From contig OY970367.1 of NCBI GenBank assembly GCA_963718635.1, positions 124,001 to 188,000 of the forward strand: a stretch of 64,000 nt of DNA. Direction: 5' to 3'. The notes under the pieces are model-generated. The model was not told the origin of the DNA. It saw only the letters and a list, made by a program, of their open reading frames with translations, and did not search any database. Of the stretch, positions 37,786 to 46,969 are shown one piece after another. Source of the DNA: JAIOQJ01 sp963718635 (GTDB lineage Bacteria > Planctomycetota > Planctomycetia > Gemmatales > Gemmataceae). Made by a program: the position numbers and the translations under genes. Numbering within the stretch: the first letter of the stretch is position 1; every line of letters starts with the position of its first letter.

Positions 37786-40286
37786 TGCACGATGCCACAC
37801 TGGAAGAACTAGAAACCCTGTTTCGACTTCGTCAATCCTTTCGTCTCCGCCTGGAGCAGGGAGACAGTCCATCTTTGCTCCATTATCTTTCGGAAGTTCC
37901 GGAGAAGATTCGCCCGGAGCTTTTTCGCCACCTGTTTCGATTGGAAGTTGACCACGAAACATCTGTTGGAAGATCTCAAGATATCGATCGCTACATTCGA
38001 TCCTATCCCGCATATCAAGATCAAGTGCTTACGATTCTTGGGAGAAAACCAGCCACAACCGAACAAGCAACAGATACAGGCAGAACTGGCGAACCGAATG
38101 AGGCGGCGATCGATGGTCATCGAGTGCTGTCGGAGCTTGGGTGGGGAGGAGGTGGGATCGTTTATGAAGTCGTGAGTCCGAAAGACGGGAATCGGATCGC
38201 TCTTAAGATTCTACATGAGGAAGCCACTTCAGCCCTGTTCGCGCGATTCATGACCGAGTTCAATATCCTGGCTCGACTGAATCATCCCCGAATCGTCCGA
38301 GTGTTCGAGCTGGGGATGCATGAAAGTCGACCGTACTACACTATGGAATTGATCCCGGGAGGCGCAACGCTGTTCAGTTGGTGCCCGAAGCCGCCGTACG
38401 CGTTAGTTGAGCGTGCGGCGGCAAACATCGCTCTGTCAATTTGCGAACCGCTTGCCTATGCTCACGAACACGGGATTGTGCATCGCGATCTCAAACCATC
38501 CAATATCCTGGTATTTTTGATTCAGGATGCCCTGTATATCAAGATCGCTGATTTCGGGTGTGCCAAAGATCTACTAAACGCTCAAGACATGACGGCAACC
38601 GGCGCGGTTGTAGGCACCTACCAGTATATGGCGCCCGAGCAGGCTTCAAACATTCGAATTGAGGTAACTCCGCTCTTGGATGTATACGCCATTGGAGGCG
38701 TGTTGTTCTTCATGCTTACCGGACAGCCGCCCTATGATGGGGTGGAGGGCATGAAGAAATTGCTAACCAACGATGAACCTCCGCGTCCAAGTTCGATCGC
38801 GACTTCAGTCTCCGACGCCATGGACCTGATCTGCCTTCGGTGCTTGGCCAAAGACCCCAACGATCGGTATCCCAATGTGACGGCACTCAGAGAAGACCTT
38901 CATCGTTTTTTGATGAATCAACCGCTGGCTTTCCGCCACAAACGAAGTCCGGTCGCTAGCAGATCGACAAAGGCAACGACGCCGGCGTCGAGCATTCAAT
39001 TCAATCATAGGGTCTTGTCGATCTTATGCACGCTTCCATTTTGCGGTGGATTCTGTTTTGCAGGCGCCGCAGCATTTGGGCTCACAAACTCTTGGATCTA
39101 TTGGTCAATCGCGTCTTTCGTTAGTATGGCCATCGCCATAGGCTTGGCCTACGACGACCACGACAATCCCTGTTATGAGACCGTGGGCGACGCTCCTTTG
39201 CCGAGTGCCTTCGATGTGATACAAGAAGGGCGCTGGAATCTACTTTGGATTCTCCTTTCTGCCCTTGGGATGGCATGGATGTTTGACCTTTGGGCCTCAT
39301 TTTATCTTTGGGCCATCGCCCTATGGCTTGTCACCGGCTCGTTGATTGTCGCAAGACATAAGAATGTAGCGAGGAGGGGGCTGCCCGCAGTCGTCTCAGA
39401 ACTGAAGCAACTCAAGGACGCCCTGGCGCAGACGGATGGCCCCGAAAAAGAAAGTCTGCCGTTTGTCGAATCGGTACATTCATCGGTTGCCGCCATCGTT
39501 GATGACCGGATCGAGACGATTGAGATTGGTCGCGGTCATCGATGGATCTGTGCGACAGTGGCCGTAATTTGGGTGAGTCTGCTCGGTCTTTTGATCGGTT
39601 ACCCGCTTCATTTGAACGGGTCGGTCGTCTTCTTGTCCGGACTCAGCGTCTTTGCCTGTGCAGCCGGACTTCGAACCGCCACGTCGAAGAGGTCATGTGT
39701 CAGCTTTAAGCTGCTCTGGCAAACTTATACTTGTTACATGAGGATTGATCTGACGGGTCGATTCATTTCGGCTTGTTTTCTTGTGCCCTGGGGGTTGATT
39801 GCGAGCGTGTTATGGCTGATTATTTTGAAGTGGGATTACCCCGATTGGGTAGAATTCACCATGACAACGATTGGCCTCGCGATCGGATTGTTCGCCATCG
39901 GGTTCGCCATCGGCTGGCCCCACCGATGGGTCAATCGTTGGCTGGACGGACATCCATTTGAATGGGCTCTAGTTCTCGGCGGGAGGTCTATTCTTTTTTG
40001 CACGTTGGGCGTCGTGACCGTCGCATTTTTCGTCATTTTCGGGTTGGGACTTGGCGTCGTGTTCCATTTCACGATCGATAAAACGTGGATCTGGTTTGTA
40101 ATGGGCGGTTCCTTTGGAATGATCTTCGGGATGGTGAGCATGGTGAACGGCGAATTCGAAATGCGGCCTTTTTCGCTGATACTGGTGAGGCACACGATCT
40201 CCTGGTTAGGTTCTCGTAGCACCGCCGCGCAAACGAAAACGGAATCGTCGCTTGGAGAAAACAAATCAGAGCTTTCCGACCAATGA
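37785..40286 (+). CDS. Multi-pass membrane Ser/Thr protein kinase
   Basis: An 833-residue protein starting at ATG 37785 inside the overlap TGATG with the upstream gene. The first 100 residues are helical (LEELETLFRLRQSFRLRLEQ, PELFRHLFRLEV), as in kinases that are paired with ECF sigma factors in planctomycetes. The kinase domain (about 110-380) has GWGGGGIVYEV, the Lys in IALKIL, HRDLKPSN (232), DFG (256) and MAPEQ (282). The C-terminal half has about ten membrane helices in two groups separated by a soluble segment near residues 540-590. The kinase may relay a membrane signal to the sigma-like protein; this is inference. Confidence 0.88.
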   Translation: MHDATLEELETLFRLRQSFRLRLEQGDSPSLLHYLSEVPEKIRPELFRHLFRLEVDHETSVGRSQDIDRYIRSYPAYQDQVLTILGRKPATTEQATDTGRTGEPNEAAIDGHRVLSELGWGGGGIVYEVVSPKDGNRIALKILHEEATSALFARFMTEFNILARLNHPRIVRVFELGMHESRPYYTMELIPGGATLFSWCPKPPYALVERAAANIALSICEPLAYAHEHGIVHRDLKPSNILVFLIQDALYIKIADFGCAKDLLNAQDMTATGAVVGTYQYMAPEQASNIRIEVTPLLDVYAIGGVLFFMLTGQPPYDGVEGMKKLLTNDEPPRPSSIATSVSDAMDLICLRCLAKDPNDRYPNVTALREDLHRFLMNQPLAFRHKRSPVASRSTKATTPASSIQFNHRVLSILCTLPFCGGFCFAGAAAFGLTNSWIYWSIASFVSMAIAIGLAYDDHDNPCYETVGDAPLPSAFDVIQEGRWNLLWILLSALGMAWMFDLWASFYLWAIALWLVTGSLIVARHKNVARRGLPAVVSELKQLKDALAQTDGPEKESLPFVESVHSSVAAIVDDRIETIEIGRGHRWICATVAVIWVSLLGLLIGYPLHLNGSVVFLSGLSVFACAAGLRTATSKRSCVSFKLLWQTYTCYMRIDLTGRFISACFLVPWGLIASVLWLIILKWDYPDWVEFTMTTIGLAIGLFAIGFAIGWPHRWVNRWLDGHPFEWALVLGGRSILFCTLGVVTVAFFVIFGLGLGVVFHFTIDKTWIWFVMGGSFGMIFGMVSMVNGEFEMRPFSLILVRHTISWLGSRSTAAQTKTESSLGENKSELSDQ

Positions 40287-40892
40287 CGAAAACGACCGTT
40301 CCTGATCGTGCACATACAACGTTATTCTGCCGGCTCAACTGTCGCGCTTGACGCTCTTCCGTCTTGGTGATTGCGTTTGATCAGGAAGTCCAGCCACATC
40401 TGGTGAAATAATGCGAACCCAAGTGGGTTCCTTTTACGCGCCGATTACCACACTGACTGAACAAATGAGCTAAGAACCCCTCCGCTGAACATCCCCGATG
40501 TCTTTCTACGCGGTCGCCATGTTGTTTTCGCCGCGCTATTGTTTGAAGTCGCGTGGTGAGCAAGTAACAAACCATTCTGTCACTTCCAAAACCGTAATCC
40601 ACCTCGATTGCAATCGGTTGCCGGAGTTTTTCGCACTTCCTTTGTACCTTTTCCCTTCCCTGAGGCGTTCTGTATTCACAAGCAGCCTCCGTCTGCGGAC
40701 GGCACGACAGGATTGTTCGCTTGAGGAAGCCGGAGCTGCCATCTCTGCTATCTCCGATGGCAAACCGTCTTCCTTCACTACCCGGCGATTGCAGAAAAAA
40801 ATCTTCGCGCCGTTGTATTGATTCGCGCCGATTGATGCGACTCAATTTGTGTGGAGCCCAACCACCACACTCAAACTGAAAAGGAGAGAACC
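40287..40892 (+). other. Intergenic region, nothing recognised
   Basis: About 600 bases between the kinase gene and a run of small genes. Open frames exist on both strands (for example 40498-40821 plus and 40381-40926 minus) but none has a convincing start, ribosome site or family feature. Confidence 0.5.
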
Positions 40893-41156
40893 GTGGATGA
40901 CAATGAGACTGTGCAAACGAAGACAAGTGACCTTCTGATCCATCGCTTCCTTCCCCAAGGGGAATGCGATTGGTCCGGAAAGTCCGGCGAATCGGTCGAG
41001 ATTTCGGCCGGAGATGGATCGATCAACCAGGCCGTCATCAGCATCCCGCAACTGACTAATCTGCTGCGATTTCGTCACCGTCAGGGTGACAAGCATCAGG
41101 CCAATGGCACGTCCGCTTCCGTTGGCACGAACCACAAAACCGGAGCAGTGCAATGA
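40893..41156 (+). CDS. Small protein of the accessory block
   Basis: An 87-residue protein starting at GTG 40893, 6 bases after AAGGAG. It contains LLIHRFLPQGECDWSGKSGE and a C-terminal NQAVISIPQLTNLLRFRHRQ. No family recognised. The stop overlaps the next start (ATGA), so the two are translated together. The layout of a beta-rich first half and an L-x-x-LL helix at the end is shared with the next gene. Confidence 0.6.
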   Translation: MDDNETVQTKTSDLLIHRFLPQGECDWSGKSGESVEISAGDGSINQAVISIPQLTNLLRFRHRQGDKHQANGTSASVGTNHKTGAVQ

Positions 41157-41401
41157 CGACGAGTCATTCGCCATTGCTCCTGCTGAAGCCGATGGGCGGC
41201 CGGTATCCGTTCGCGTTGGCGCGTTACTGTCCGGCGAACATTCGCGCCAGTCTCCGTCGCCAAGGCGACAAAGTCGTCCTTCGCATCGACGATGTTTCGA
41301 ACCACGACCGCTGGGAGGAGTTTGTGGTTTCGACCGCCGATCTCGCGAGCTTGTTGCAAGGCGTGGATCAGGTCCGTGACGCGTTGTCCGGGCAGGCATG
41401 A
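41153..41401 (+). CDS. Small protein of the accessory block
   Basis: An 82-residue protein that overlaps the upstream gene by 4 bases. The sequence ANIRASLRRQGDKVVLRIDD and FVVSTADLASLLQGVDQVRD suggests a small alpha/beta fold. Its general layout is like the upstream product and might reflect distant duplication. Function unknown. Confidence 0.6.
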   Translation: MTTSHSPLLLLKPMGGRYPFALARYCPANIRASLRRQGDKVVLRIDDVSNHDRWEEFVVSTADLASLLQGVDQVRDALSGQA

Positions 41402-41429
41402 CAGTTTCATCAGAACTCAGGAGCAAGCC

Positions 41430-41643
41430 GTGAAATACTGGCAAATGCGTTTGCTGAAAAAAACTACCGACGTTGGTCGCCATCTTCACCTGCACCATCT
41501 TCATGTTTGTCTCGCGATTCAACGAGATCGCCAGGCAAGAACGCAACCAGTCTTCGAGTGGTCGGAAGTACGAGAGACCCTCGTACGACAGCCGTCCTGG
41601 AGCCGCTCCACGTGGAGTGGCTTTACCGCAACCAAACAACTAA
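41430..41643 (+). CDS. Small single-pass membrane protein, frameshifted
   Basis: GTG 41430 lies 7 bases after AGGAG. The start reads VKYWQMRLLKK, then an A7 run near 41456 breaks the frame; with six A the chain continues as LPTLVAIFTCTIFMFVSRFN, a clear membrane helix, and a polar tail rich in Ser, Arg and Pro, ending at 41643. About 70 residues. The homopolymer makes a sequencing error likely. Its neighbours also include small membrane proteins. Confidence 0.5.
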
Positions 41644-41695
41644 CGATTGCCCGAAAACGATCGCCCATTCTTTCAAACCAAATGAGGAGTGATTC

Positions 41696-42127
41696 ATGGA
41701 GAGCAAACCGCACCAACCCGAAATGAAATTCGGTCCCTATCTGCGAGGAATCGAAGTGACCCTCTGGAGAAACACAAACGACACGAAAGACGGGCTCAAG
41801 ATCAGCCGAAGCATGACGATCAGCCCGCCGCGCTACCAAGATCCCAAGGATGGGCAGTGGAAAGATTCAAAGTCATTCTTCGAGTCTGACGCTCGCTTGC
41901 TTCTCAAGGCGCTGACCGAGGCGCTGAGCTACATCGAGGCGAACCCTTTGCCGCAAGCGCCGCACGAATCCAGCAGCGTTGTCGAAGGACACTCGATGAC
42001 CGAAGGCCGTTCTCGCGGTAGTTCGATTACGAAGTCGGAGCATCACACGCACCATTACGGCCCTGGCGAGTCGGAGACGCACCGACATTCCGAATCGGAG
42101 ACACAACAACATTCCGAATCGCAATGA
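41696..42127 (+). CDS. Accessory protein of a repeated element family (KSxxxDxxGxW type)
   Basis: A 143-residue protein. The first 90 residues (RGIEVTLWRN, RSMTISPPRYQDPKDGQWKD, LLKALTEALSYIEANPLP) share a pattern with proteins at 50964, 51370 and 52808: a beta-strand with a W or F, a turn ending in G-x-W, and a final helix. The C-terminal 45 residues are a His/Ser/Glu-rich tail (KSEHHTHHYGPGESETHRHS) that could bind metal or be disordered. Ribosome site GAGGAG precedes ATG 41696. Function unknown; the family is common near plasmid and phage replication genes as far as I know. Confidence 0.65.
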   Translation: MESKPHQPEMKFGPYLRGIEVTLWRNTNDTKDGLKISRSMTISPPRYQDPKDGQWKDSKSFFESDARLLLKALTEALSYIEANPLPQAPHESSSVVEGHSMTEGRSRGSSITKSEHHTHHYGPGESETHRHSESETQQHSESQ

Positions 42128-42251
42128 ACCCCTTCCGTCTCGTCCGTCGTTGGACGAGGGGGCGTCGTTGTTCCCGGATGGACAACGACATTCATGACGG
42201 GGGCGGCTGGGCAACGGAGTGTTCGGCCGCCCTCTTCGAAAAGGATCGACA

Positions 42252-42533
42252 ATGAACAATCCCATACCTGAAGCGATCGTTTGTGACCCGCCCGCCAAGT
42301 GGCACTCTCGCGACGTCTTTTGGTTCTGCTTGCTGAGCCTGGTGCTCGGCGCTGGCTTTGGCGCATGCGGCATGATGTTCGGGGTAATGACCGCCCAGGC
42401 GCACCGAACGCATACCGCCGACGACATCTCGCGACTGCCGGTCCCGCCTTCGGCCGGGCCGAACACGTCCCGACTCTCGGAGAAAAGTCCAGGCTCTCCA
42501 ATTCCCGGATCGCCTGCTGCGCCGCCACCTTGA
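42252..42533 (+). CDS. Small single-pass membrane protein
   Basis: A 93-residue protein from ATG 42252, with AAAAGGA about 7 bases upstream. One membrane helix (VFWFCLLSLVLGAGFGACGM) follows a short polar N-terminus; the C-terminal 45 residues are Pro/Ser-rich. No family recognised. It is the first of a run of membrane and export proteins ahead of the ATPase gene at 44869. Confidence 0.6.
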   Translation: MNNPIPEAIVCDPPAKWHSRDVFWFCLLSLVLGAGFGACGMMFGVMTAQAHRTHTADDISRLPVPPSAGPNTSRLSEKSPGSPIPGSPAAPPP

Positions 42534-42614
42534 GGTCCACGTTAGATGCCCACGACTGTGGACCAATAACGAGACTCGTTCGCCCAATCTTCCTCAACCC
42601 TTGGAGTTCAACGA

Positions 42615-43151
42615 ATGTTAACTTCTGAGTTACGCCGCAAACTAAAGATCGCGGAATACGTGGGCATGGTAATCGCCTTCATGGGCTTCGTTCTCACGGT
42701 CAATTTGCACATTATCGCCGAAGGCTTCCGCGTTTCGCGCCCGACTCTTTTCCGCGTGAAACTTGAGGCGCTGCCGCACCTGCGCTGGCTACTGCTGGAT
42801 TCGGACATTGGCGACATGGACGTGGCCGTACCCGCGGCGCTCTACCTGATGTTCGTCGTGTGCGCCACGTGGCGCAAAATCGCCCAGTCCTATCTCGAAG
42901 CCAAGAGCCTCTTCGGCATCAATGTGAAGAAACTCGGGGCGTTCACGCTCGGCATCGGCATCCCCATGATCGTCGCCGACGCATACGTATTTTTCAACGG
43001 CCTGATGCACCACTCCGTTTGGGGCGACGGCGATGTTGTGCCGTGCCTCGCCTTGACCGTCCTCTACATCTCGCTCCTCATCGGAGCGTCAGTCGAACTC
43101 GTCGTTCTGCGCGAGCAGTTTTCTCCAGCCAAATCCGAGGTGAAATCATGA
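42615..43151 (+). CDS. Four-helix membrane protein of the transfer region
   Basis: A 178-residue protein with four predicted helices (EYVGMVIAFMGFVLTVNLHI, VPAALYLMFVVCATW, FTLGIGIPMIVADAYVFFNG, CLALTVLYISLLIGASVELV). A ribosome site (TTGGAG) lies upstream of ATG 42615. The stop overlaps the start of the next gene (ATGA). No family recognised. Co-translation with a lipoprotein suggests a membrane complex. Confidence 0.7.
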   Translation: MLTSELRRKLKIAEYVGMVIAFMGFVLTVNLHIIAEGFRVSRPTLFRVKLEALPHLRWLLLDSDIGDMDVAVPAALYLMFVVCATWRKIAQSYLEAKSLFGINVKKLGAFTLGIGIPMIVADAYVFFNGLMHHSVWGDGDVVPCLALTVLYISLLIGASVELVVLREQFSPAKSEVKS

Positions 43152-43885
43152 AACAATTCTTTCCACGAGTTGCCGCATGGGCGCGGCTGCTTCTTGTCTC
43201 CGTCGTGGCCGTTATCCTGCTGCCTGGTTGCGAGCGCCAGCAGAAGAAAAAACGGACCGACGAGGTCCAGATCGGCTACCAGCAAACGACGGATGACTTG
43301 GCGGTCATCGTGGTGCTGGACCTCTCTGGATCATTCACGGATGAACTCTTTGGCAAGGACGCCAAGGCTTGGCACTGCATTCAGCGGATCTTCGGCGCTC
43401 TTCACCAAGACCGCTCAGGCCAGAACGATCGGCTGATTTTGTCGCAGATCAGTTCGTCGGACCGAGCTTTGCTCTGGGAAGGCAGCCTGGCCGATTTCCG
43501 GCGTTCGTTTAGCAGCGAGACGGCCTTTCGATCGTTCATCTTCGCTCGTGCCCAAAACCAGGCATCGCGAGTTTGGGACTCGATCAGCGACAGCATCGAG
43601 TACGCGCTCAAGAGCCCAACGATCGTAAAAGGACGAACGAAGGTCGCGGTCTTCGTTCTCAGCGACATGGACGACAACATCCATACGCCCCAGTCGTATA
43701 CGCGCATGGTCCACCAACTTGCTGCCCTTGCCGATCATCACGGTCTTGTGGGGCTGTATTTCGTCACCCAGAATGTCGTTGACCACTACCGCACTCAACT
43801 TCGGTCGTGTGGTTTCCCGTCCGACATGTGCTACGTCGGCGCCGAGTTCACCCGCAGCACTCCATTGCCCACCTTCAAAAAGTGA
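43148..43885 (+). CDS. Lipoprotein with von Willebrand A-like domain
   Basis: A 245-residue protein. The N-terminal signal (ARLLLVSVVAVILLPGC) ends in a lipobox Cys. The soluble domain starts with AVIVVLDLSGSFTDELF, which fits the DxSxS metal-site motif of VWA domains, and continues with TKVAVFVLSDMDDNIHT, a second VWA-like strand with an acidic loop. VWA proteins usually mediate metal-dependent protein contact. Overlap with the upstream membrane protein gene and closeness to the ATPase gene suggest a part of a surface or transfer complex. Confidence 0.7.
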   Translation: MKQFFPRVAAWARLLLVSVVAVILLPGCERQQKKKRTDEVQIGYQQTTDDLAVIVVLDLSGSFTDELFGKDAKAWHCIQRIFGALHQDRSGQNDRLILSQISSSDRALLWEGSLADFRRSFSSETAFRSFIFARAQNQASRVWDSISDSIEYALKSPTIVKGRTKVAVFVLSDMDDNIHTPQSYTRMVHQLAALADHHGLVGLYFVTQNVVDHYRTQLRSCGFPSDMCYVGAEFTRSTPLPTFKK

Positions 43886-43946
43886 CCCAGCGCCCCGCGG
43901 ATGACGGCCACGTGCCGTCATTCGCTTTTTCATGGGAGGACCATCA

Positions 43947-44856
43947 ATGGATCCGGTCGCAGTCTTTTTGCAACGTGCCGCTTATGCCCCAAACGTGGTT
44001 CCTGCTTCCGCTCATTTTCACTTACCTCATCGCCTTCCTCACTCATGGCACCGGCGGATTCGGCGTCGTCCTAGCCATCGTGACCGGCGCCACCGGTTGG
44101 TTGTGCGACAAGCAGACGTTCGAAGTCGTCCCCCAAGCGTTCGAGGATGAGGACAGCGCCAATTTGGCTTGGGGCGCCTCGATCGCCACCAACGTCGTCA
44201 TTGGCTTCCTGGTCTTGGTGGACAGCCAGCGCCCCAATCCGTCGTTGGCCATGTTCGTTCTCGCCGTGGGACTCAAGCTCATCGTGCCCGTCACGTTTAG
44301 TTTCTTGACCTACCAGACATTCCTCACGGTCGTCTTTCCAACGCTCGAAACCGAAATCACGCAGGACGGGACGAAGCAAAAGGCGGTCAATCTCGCGCAG
44401 GCGCAGCAGCTTTGGCAAGAGCAAGATCGCCAAGAACAGTTGAAGAAAGAACAAGCGCGGGCGAAGGCGGTTCAAGACGCCCAGGCGCTCGTTCTCGACT
44501 TCTATACGCGCCACCGGGCACTTCTGAAGGGCATCGTCACAGACGCGATCATCATGACCAAAGTCCAGGCCGCGATCCCGACCAAGGCTACCTTGGAGCA
44601 GGCGAACGCCGCCGCCAACACACTACTCACCGAATTGCACCAGCACCAAAAGACGGCCGAAACTCGTGAGCGCCAACGGCGCAAGAAAGTCGCCGAGATC
44701 GATGCCCAGATCGCCAAAATCCGCGACCGCATGGCTGCGCTTCCGAACAATCCCGTCTACGACGACGAAAGCGACCGAGCGGCGGAAGTCGCCGGCCTCG
44801 AACGGCAAATCGCCAGACTCACTGAAGAACGAACTCGCCTTCTTAACACCTGGTAA
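43947..44856 (+). CDS. Membrane protein with long coiled coil, frameshifted near the start
   Basis: ATG 43947 follows GGGAGGA by 6 bases and reads MDPVAVFLQRAAYA; a CCCC run near 43988 then breaks the frame, and the chain goes on as QTWFLLPLIFTYLIAFLTHG. An alternative is a start at the ATG 43985 without ribosome site. Four hydrophobic segments lie in the first 140 residues; the rest is a long Gln/Glu/Lys-rich coiled coil (QAQQLWQEQDRQEQLKKEQA, RRKKVAEIDAQIAKIRDRMA). The gene ends 12 bases before the ATPase gene. A scaffold role next to the ATPase is plausible but not shown. Confidence 0.65.
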
Positions 44857-44868
44857 CCGGAGAATTTC

Positions 44869-46956
44869 ATGACCTTCACGATTGGAAAATTAACCGATCC
44901 TGCCCAAGCCATCTTCACCGGGCAAGAGCATCTATTCTTGCCGATCGATACATTCACGACCCACGCCCTGCTCTGTGGATCCACGGGTTCAGGCAAGAGC
45001 CGAAGCGGCACCCAGATCGCCCTTGATGCGATGGATCAGAACATCGCCGTCATCGTCGTCGACATCCACGGCGACACCGTGGACGACATCGGCGCGCACG
45101 CCGTGAAACGCATCACCGAGAATGGCGAGCGCCACCTGCTGTCGCGCCTGCACTACGTCGAGTTCTCGCCGTTCTACTGCGTCCGTCTCGATCCGCTCGC
45201 AGTCTATCCGCCCACGGACATGCACCCCGAGTTCCTGCAGAACGTCCTCATCGCGGCGCACGAAGCCGCCGTCGACCAGGTGGCCACGCACCTCAACAGC
45301 ACGACGCAAGGAACGGAGAGTTTCGAGGGCACGCCACGGTTGATGCGCGTACTTCGAAACGCCGTCAGCGCTTGCGCCACGCCCGCGCCGCGAGTTCGGC
45401 TCGCCTTTGGTTTGCTGCACGTGCTCCTGAACGTCAGCCACCCGCGTCATGAGGAGGTCTACTCGGCGATCGCCCCCTACCTGACGCAGGCCATTCGGGC
45501 GGATTACGCGGCGATCCACATGATGGACAGCATCGTCAAACAGCGCGAGCAGTTGGAATCGGCGCTAAATCGCGTCACGGCCTTCTTCTCGAGCCTACTT
45601 CGCGAGGCCTTCGGGGAAACGGCGGAGACGGCGCCGGTCTTGAACTGGGCCGAGATCATTTCCAAGCGTCACGTCGTGCTCGCGAACCTCCGCGAGACGC
45701 CGTACTTCTCGCATCAACAAGCCGTCGTGACGGCCCGTCTGCTCTGCAGTCAAGTCATCGAAACATTGATGCGGTTGCCGCGCGATCGGCGTCCCGAGCA
45801 CGTTCTCTTGATCGTCGAAGAATGTGGAGAGGTGATCAGTGAGCCCTTTCTGCGCTATCTCGGGGCCGTCCGAAAATACGGCTGCCGCATGATATTTTTG
45901 GGGCAGGATCTCTCGACGTTTCGCAAGCCAAACCTCGATCTCGGACCCAAGCTCCTGTCCCAGTGCGGCACGATCATCGCGTTCAATCAGCGATACCCCG
46001 ACGACGCCAAAATTTTCGGCTCTCTGCTCTTCCAGAGCGCCCTCGACTTCAGTCCCCTAGTCCAGGAACAGGAAGTCGAAGGGGACATCGAATGGCTGCA
46101 GGTCGAGGACGAATCAAGCAGCGTCCAGGAATCGACGAGCAGCGAAAAATCCCGTTCGACCGGCCATACCGAAACAAATGGCGGCTCGGAGGGGACAGCT
46201 GATGCGACTCAGGACGGTTGGAACAGCGGCACGACGAAGCAGGATGCCGTCGCCGACGGGACGGCCAACGGCACCACGCACGCCGACAGTTCTTCGACCA
46301 GCATCAACCAGTCGCCGATTCTGGAAGACCACAAGCTCAAGGACGTCTGCCATCTGTTCAACCGGGCGGACTCGAAGAACGACGGGTTCTCGAGCCAGAA
46401 TTCCATGACGACCACGAAGACGACCGGTGAACAATCGGGGACATCGGGGAGCAAAACCCAAACGAACCAGCGGGGGACGAATTGGAGCGAGGCCGACCAG
46501 GTGACCGACGGCAACTCGGAAGGAGCAAGCAAAGGGACGAGCAAAGGCAAAACTATCCGGTGGGTGCAGATTCCCCACAAGAAGCGTGAGTCCGTCGAGA
46601 CCGGGCAACTGCGTGCCGGGCCGACCGGTGAGCAGCTCGAAAAGTTCAAGGCGATCCTGATGGAACTTCGACCGCAACATGCGATCGTGAAACTGCAGGG
46701 CCGGCGTCCCCTCTTCATCCGCTCGGTCGATGTGCCCGACGCCTACGCGACCATGGCAGTTCAGGCCAAGGCGCTCCGCTGGTTGAAGCGCGAACTCCTC
46801 GTCCGGCGCCCGTACGCGTTCGTCCCGAACCTGGACCCTAAACGAGAGAACGAACGAATCGACGCCTTCCTCAAGCAACTTTTCGAGCCACCGGTCGATG
46901 ATCCGATCATCTCCTACTTGAACGGGAACGATGGCGCCTCGCCCTTCCGCATTTGA
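44869..46956 (+). CDS. TraD/HerA-type DNA-pumping ATPase (conjugation coupling protein-like)
   Basis: A 695-residue ATPase. The Walker A GSTGSGKS lies near residue 38 and a Walker B-like strand HVLLIVEECGEV near 313; FLGQDLSTF and IIAFNQRYPDDAKIF fit the RecA-like core of TraG/VirD4/HerA enzymes. Residues about 415-560 are a low-complexity region rich in Ser, Thr, Gly and Asn (SSSVQESTSSEKSRSTGHTE), which is unusual. No N-terminal membrane helix is present, so membrane tethering may come from the proteins encoded upstream. It lies 13 bases before the replication-relaxation gene and probably brings DNA to the transfer channel. Confidence 0.8.
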   Translation: MTFTIGKLTDPAQAIFTGQEHLFLPIDTFTTHALLCGSTGSGKSRSGTQIALDAMDQNIAVIVVDIHGDTVDDIGAHAVKRITENGERHLLSRLHYVEFSPFYCVRLDPLAVYPPTDMHPEFLQNVLIAAHEAAVDQVATHLNSTTQGTESFEGTPRLMRVLRNAVSACATPAPRVRLAFGLLHVLLNVSHPRHEEVYSAIAPYLTQAIRADYAAIHMMDSIVKQREQLESALNRVTAFFSSLLREAFGETAETAPVLNWAEIISKRHVVLANLRETPYFSHQQAVVTARLLCSQVIETLMRLPRDRRPEHVLLIVEECGEVISEPFLRYLGAVRKYGCRMIFLGQDLSTFRKPNLDLGPKLLSQCGTIIAFNQRYPDDAKIFGSLLFQSALDFSPLVQEQEVEGDIEWLQVEDESSSVQESTSSEKSRSTGHTETNGGSEGTADATQDGWNSGTTKQDAVADGTANGTTHADSSSTSINQSPILEDHKLKDVCHLFNRADSKNDGFSSQNSMTTTKTTGEQSGTSGSKTQTNQRGTNWSEADQVTDGNSEGASKGTSKGKTIRWVQIPHKKRESVETGQLRAGPTGEQLEKFKAILMELRPQHAIVKLQGRRPLFIRSVDVPDAYATMAVQAKALRWLKRELLVRRPYAFVPNLDPKRENERIDAFLKQLFEPPVDDPIISYLNGNDGASPFRI

Positions 46957-46969
46957 GAGGACTGTGCTC

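Noticed and set aside
40381..40926. Minus-strand open frame of 181 codons between the kinase and the small genes
   Set aside because: No ribosome site, a composition unlike the neighbours and no family feature; its end overlaps the well-supported GTG start at 40893.
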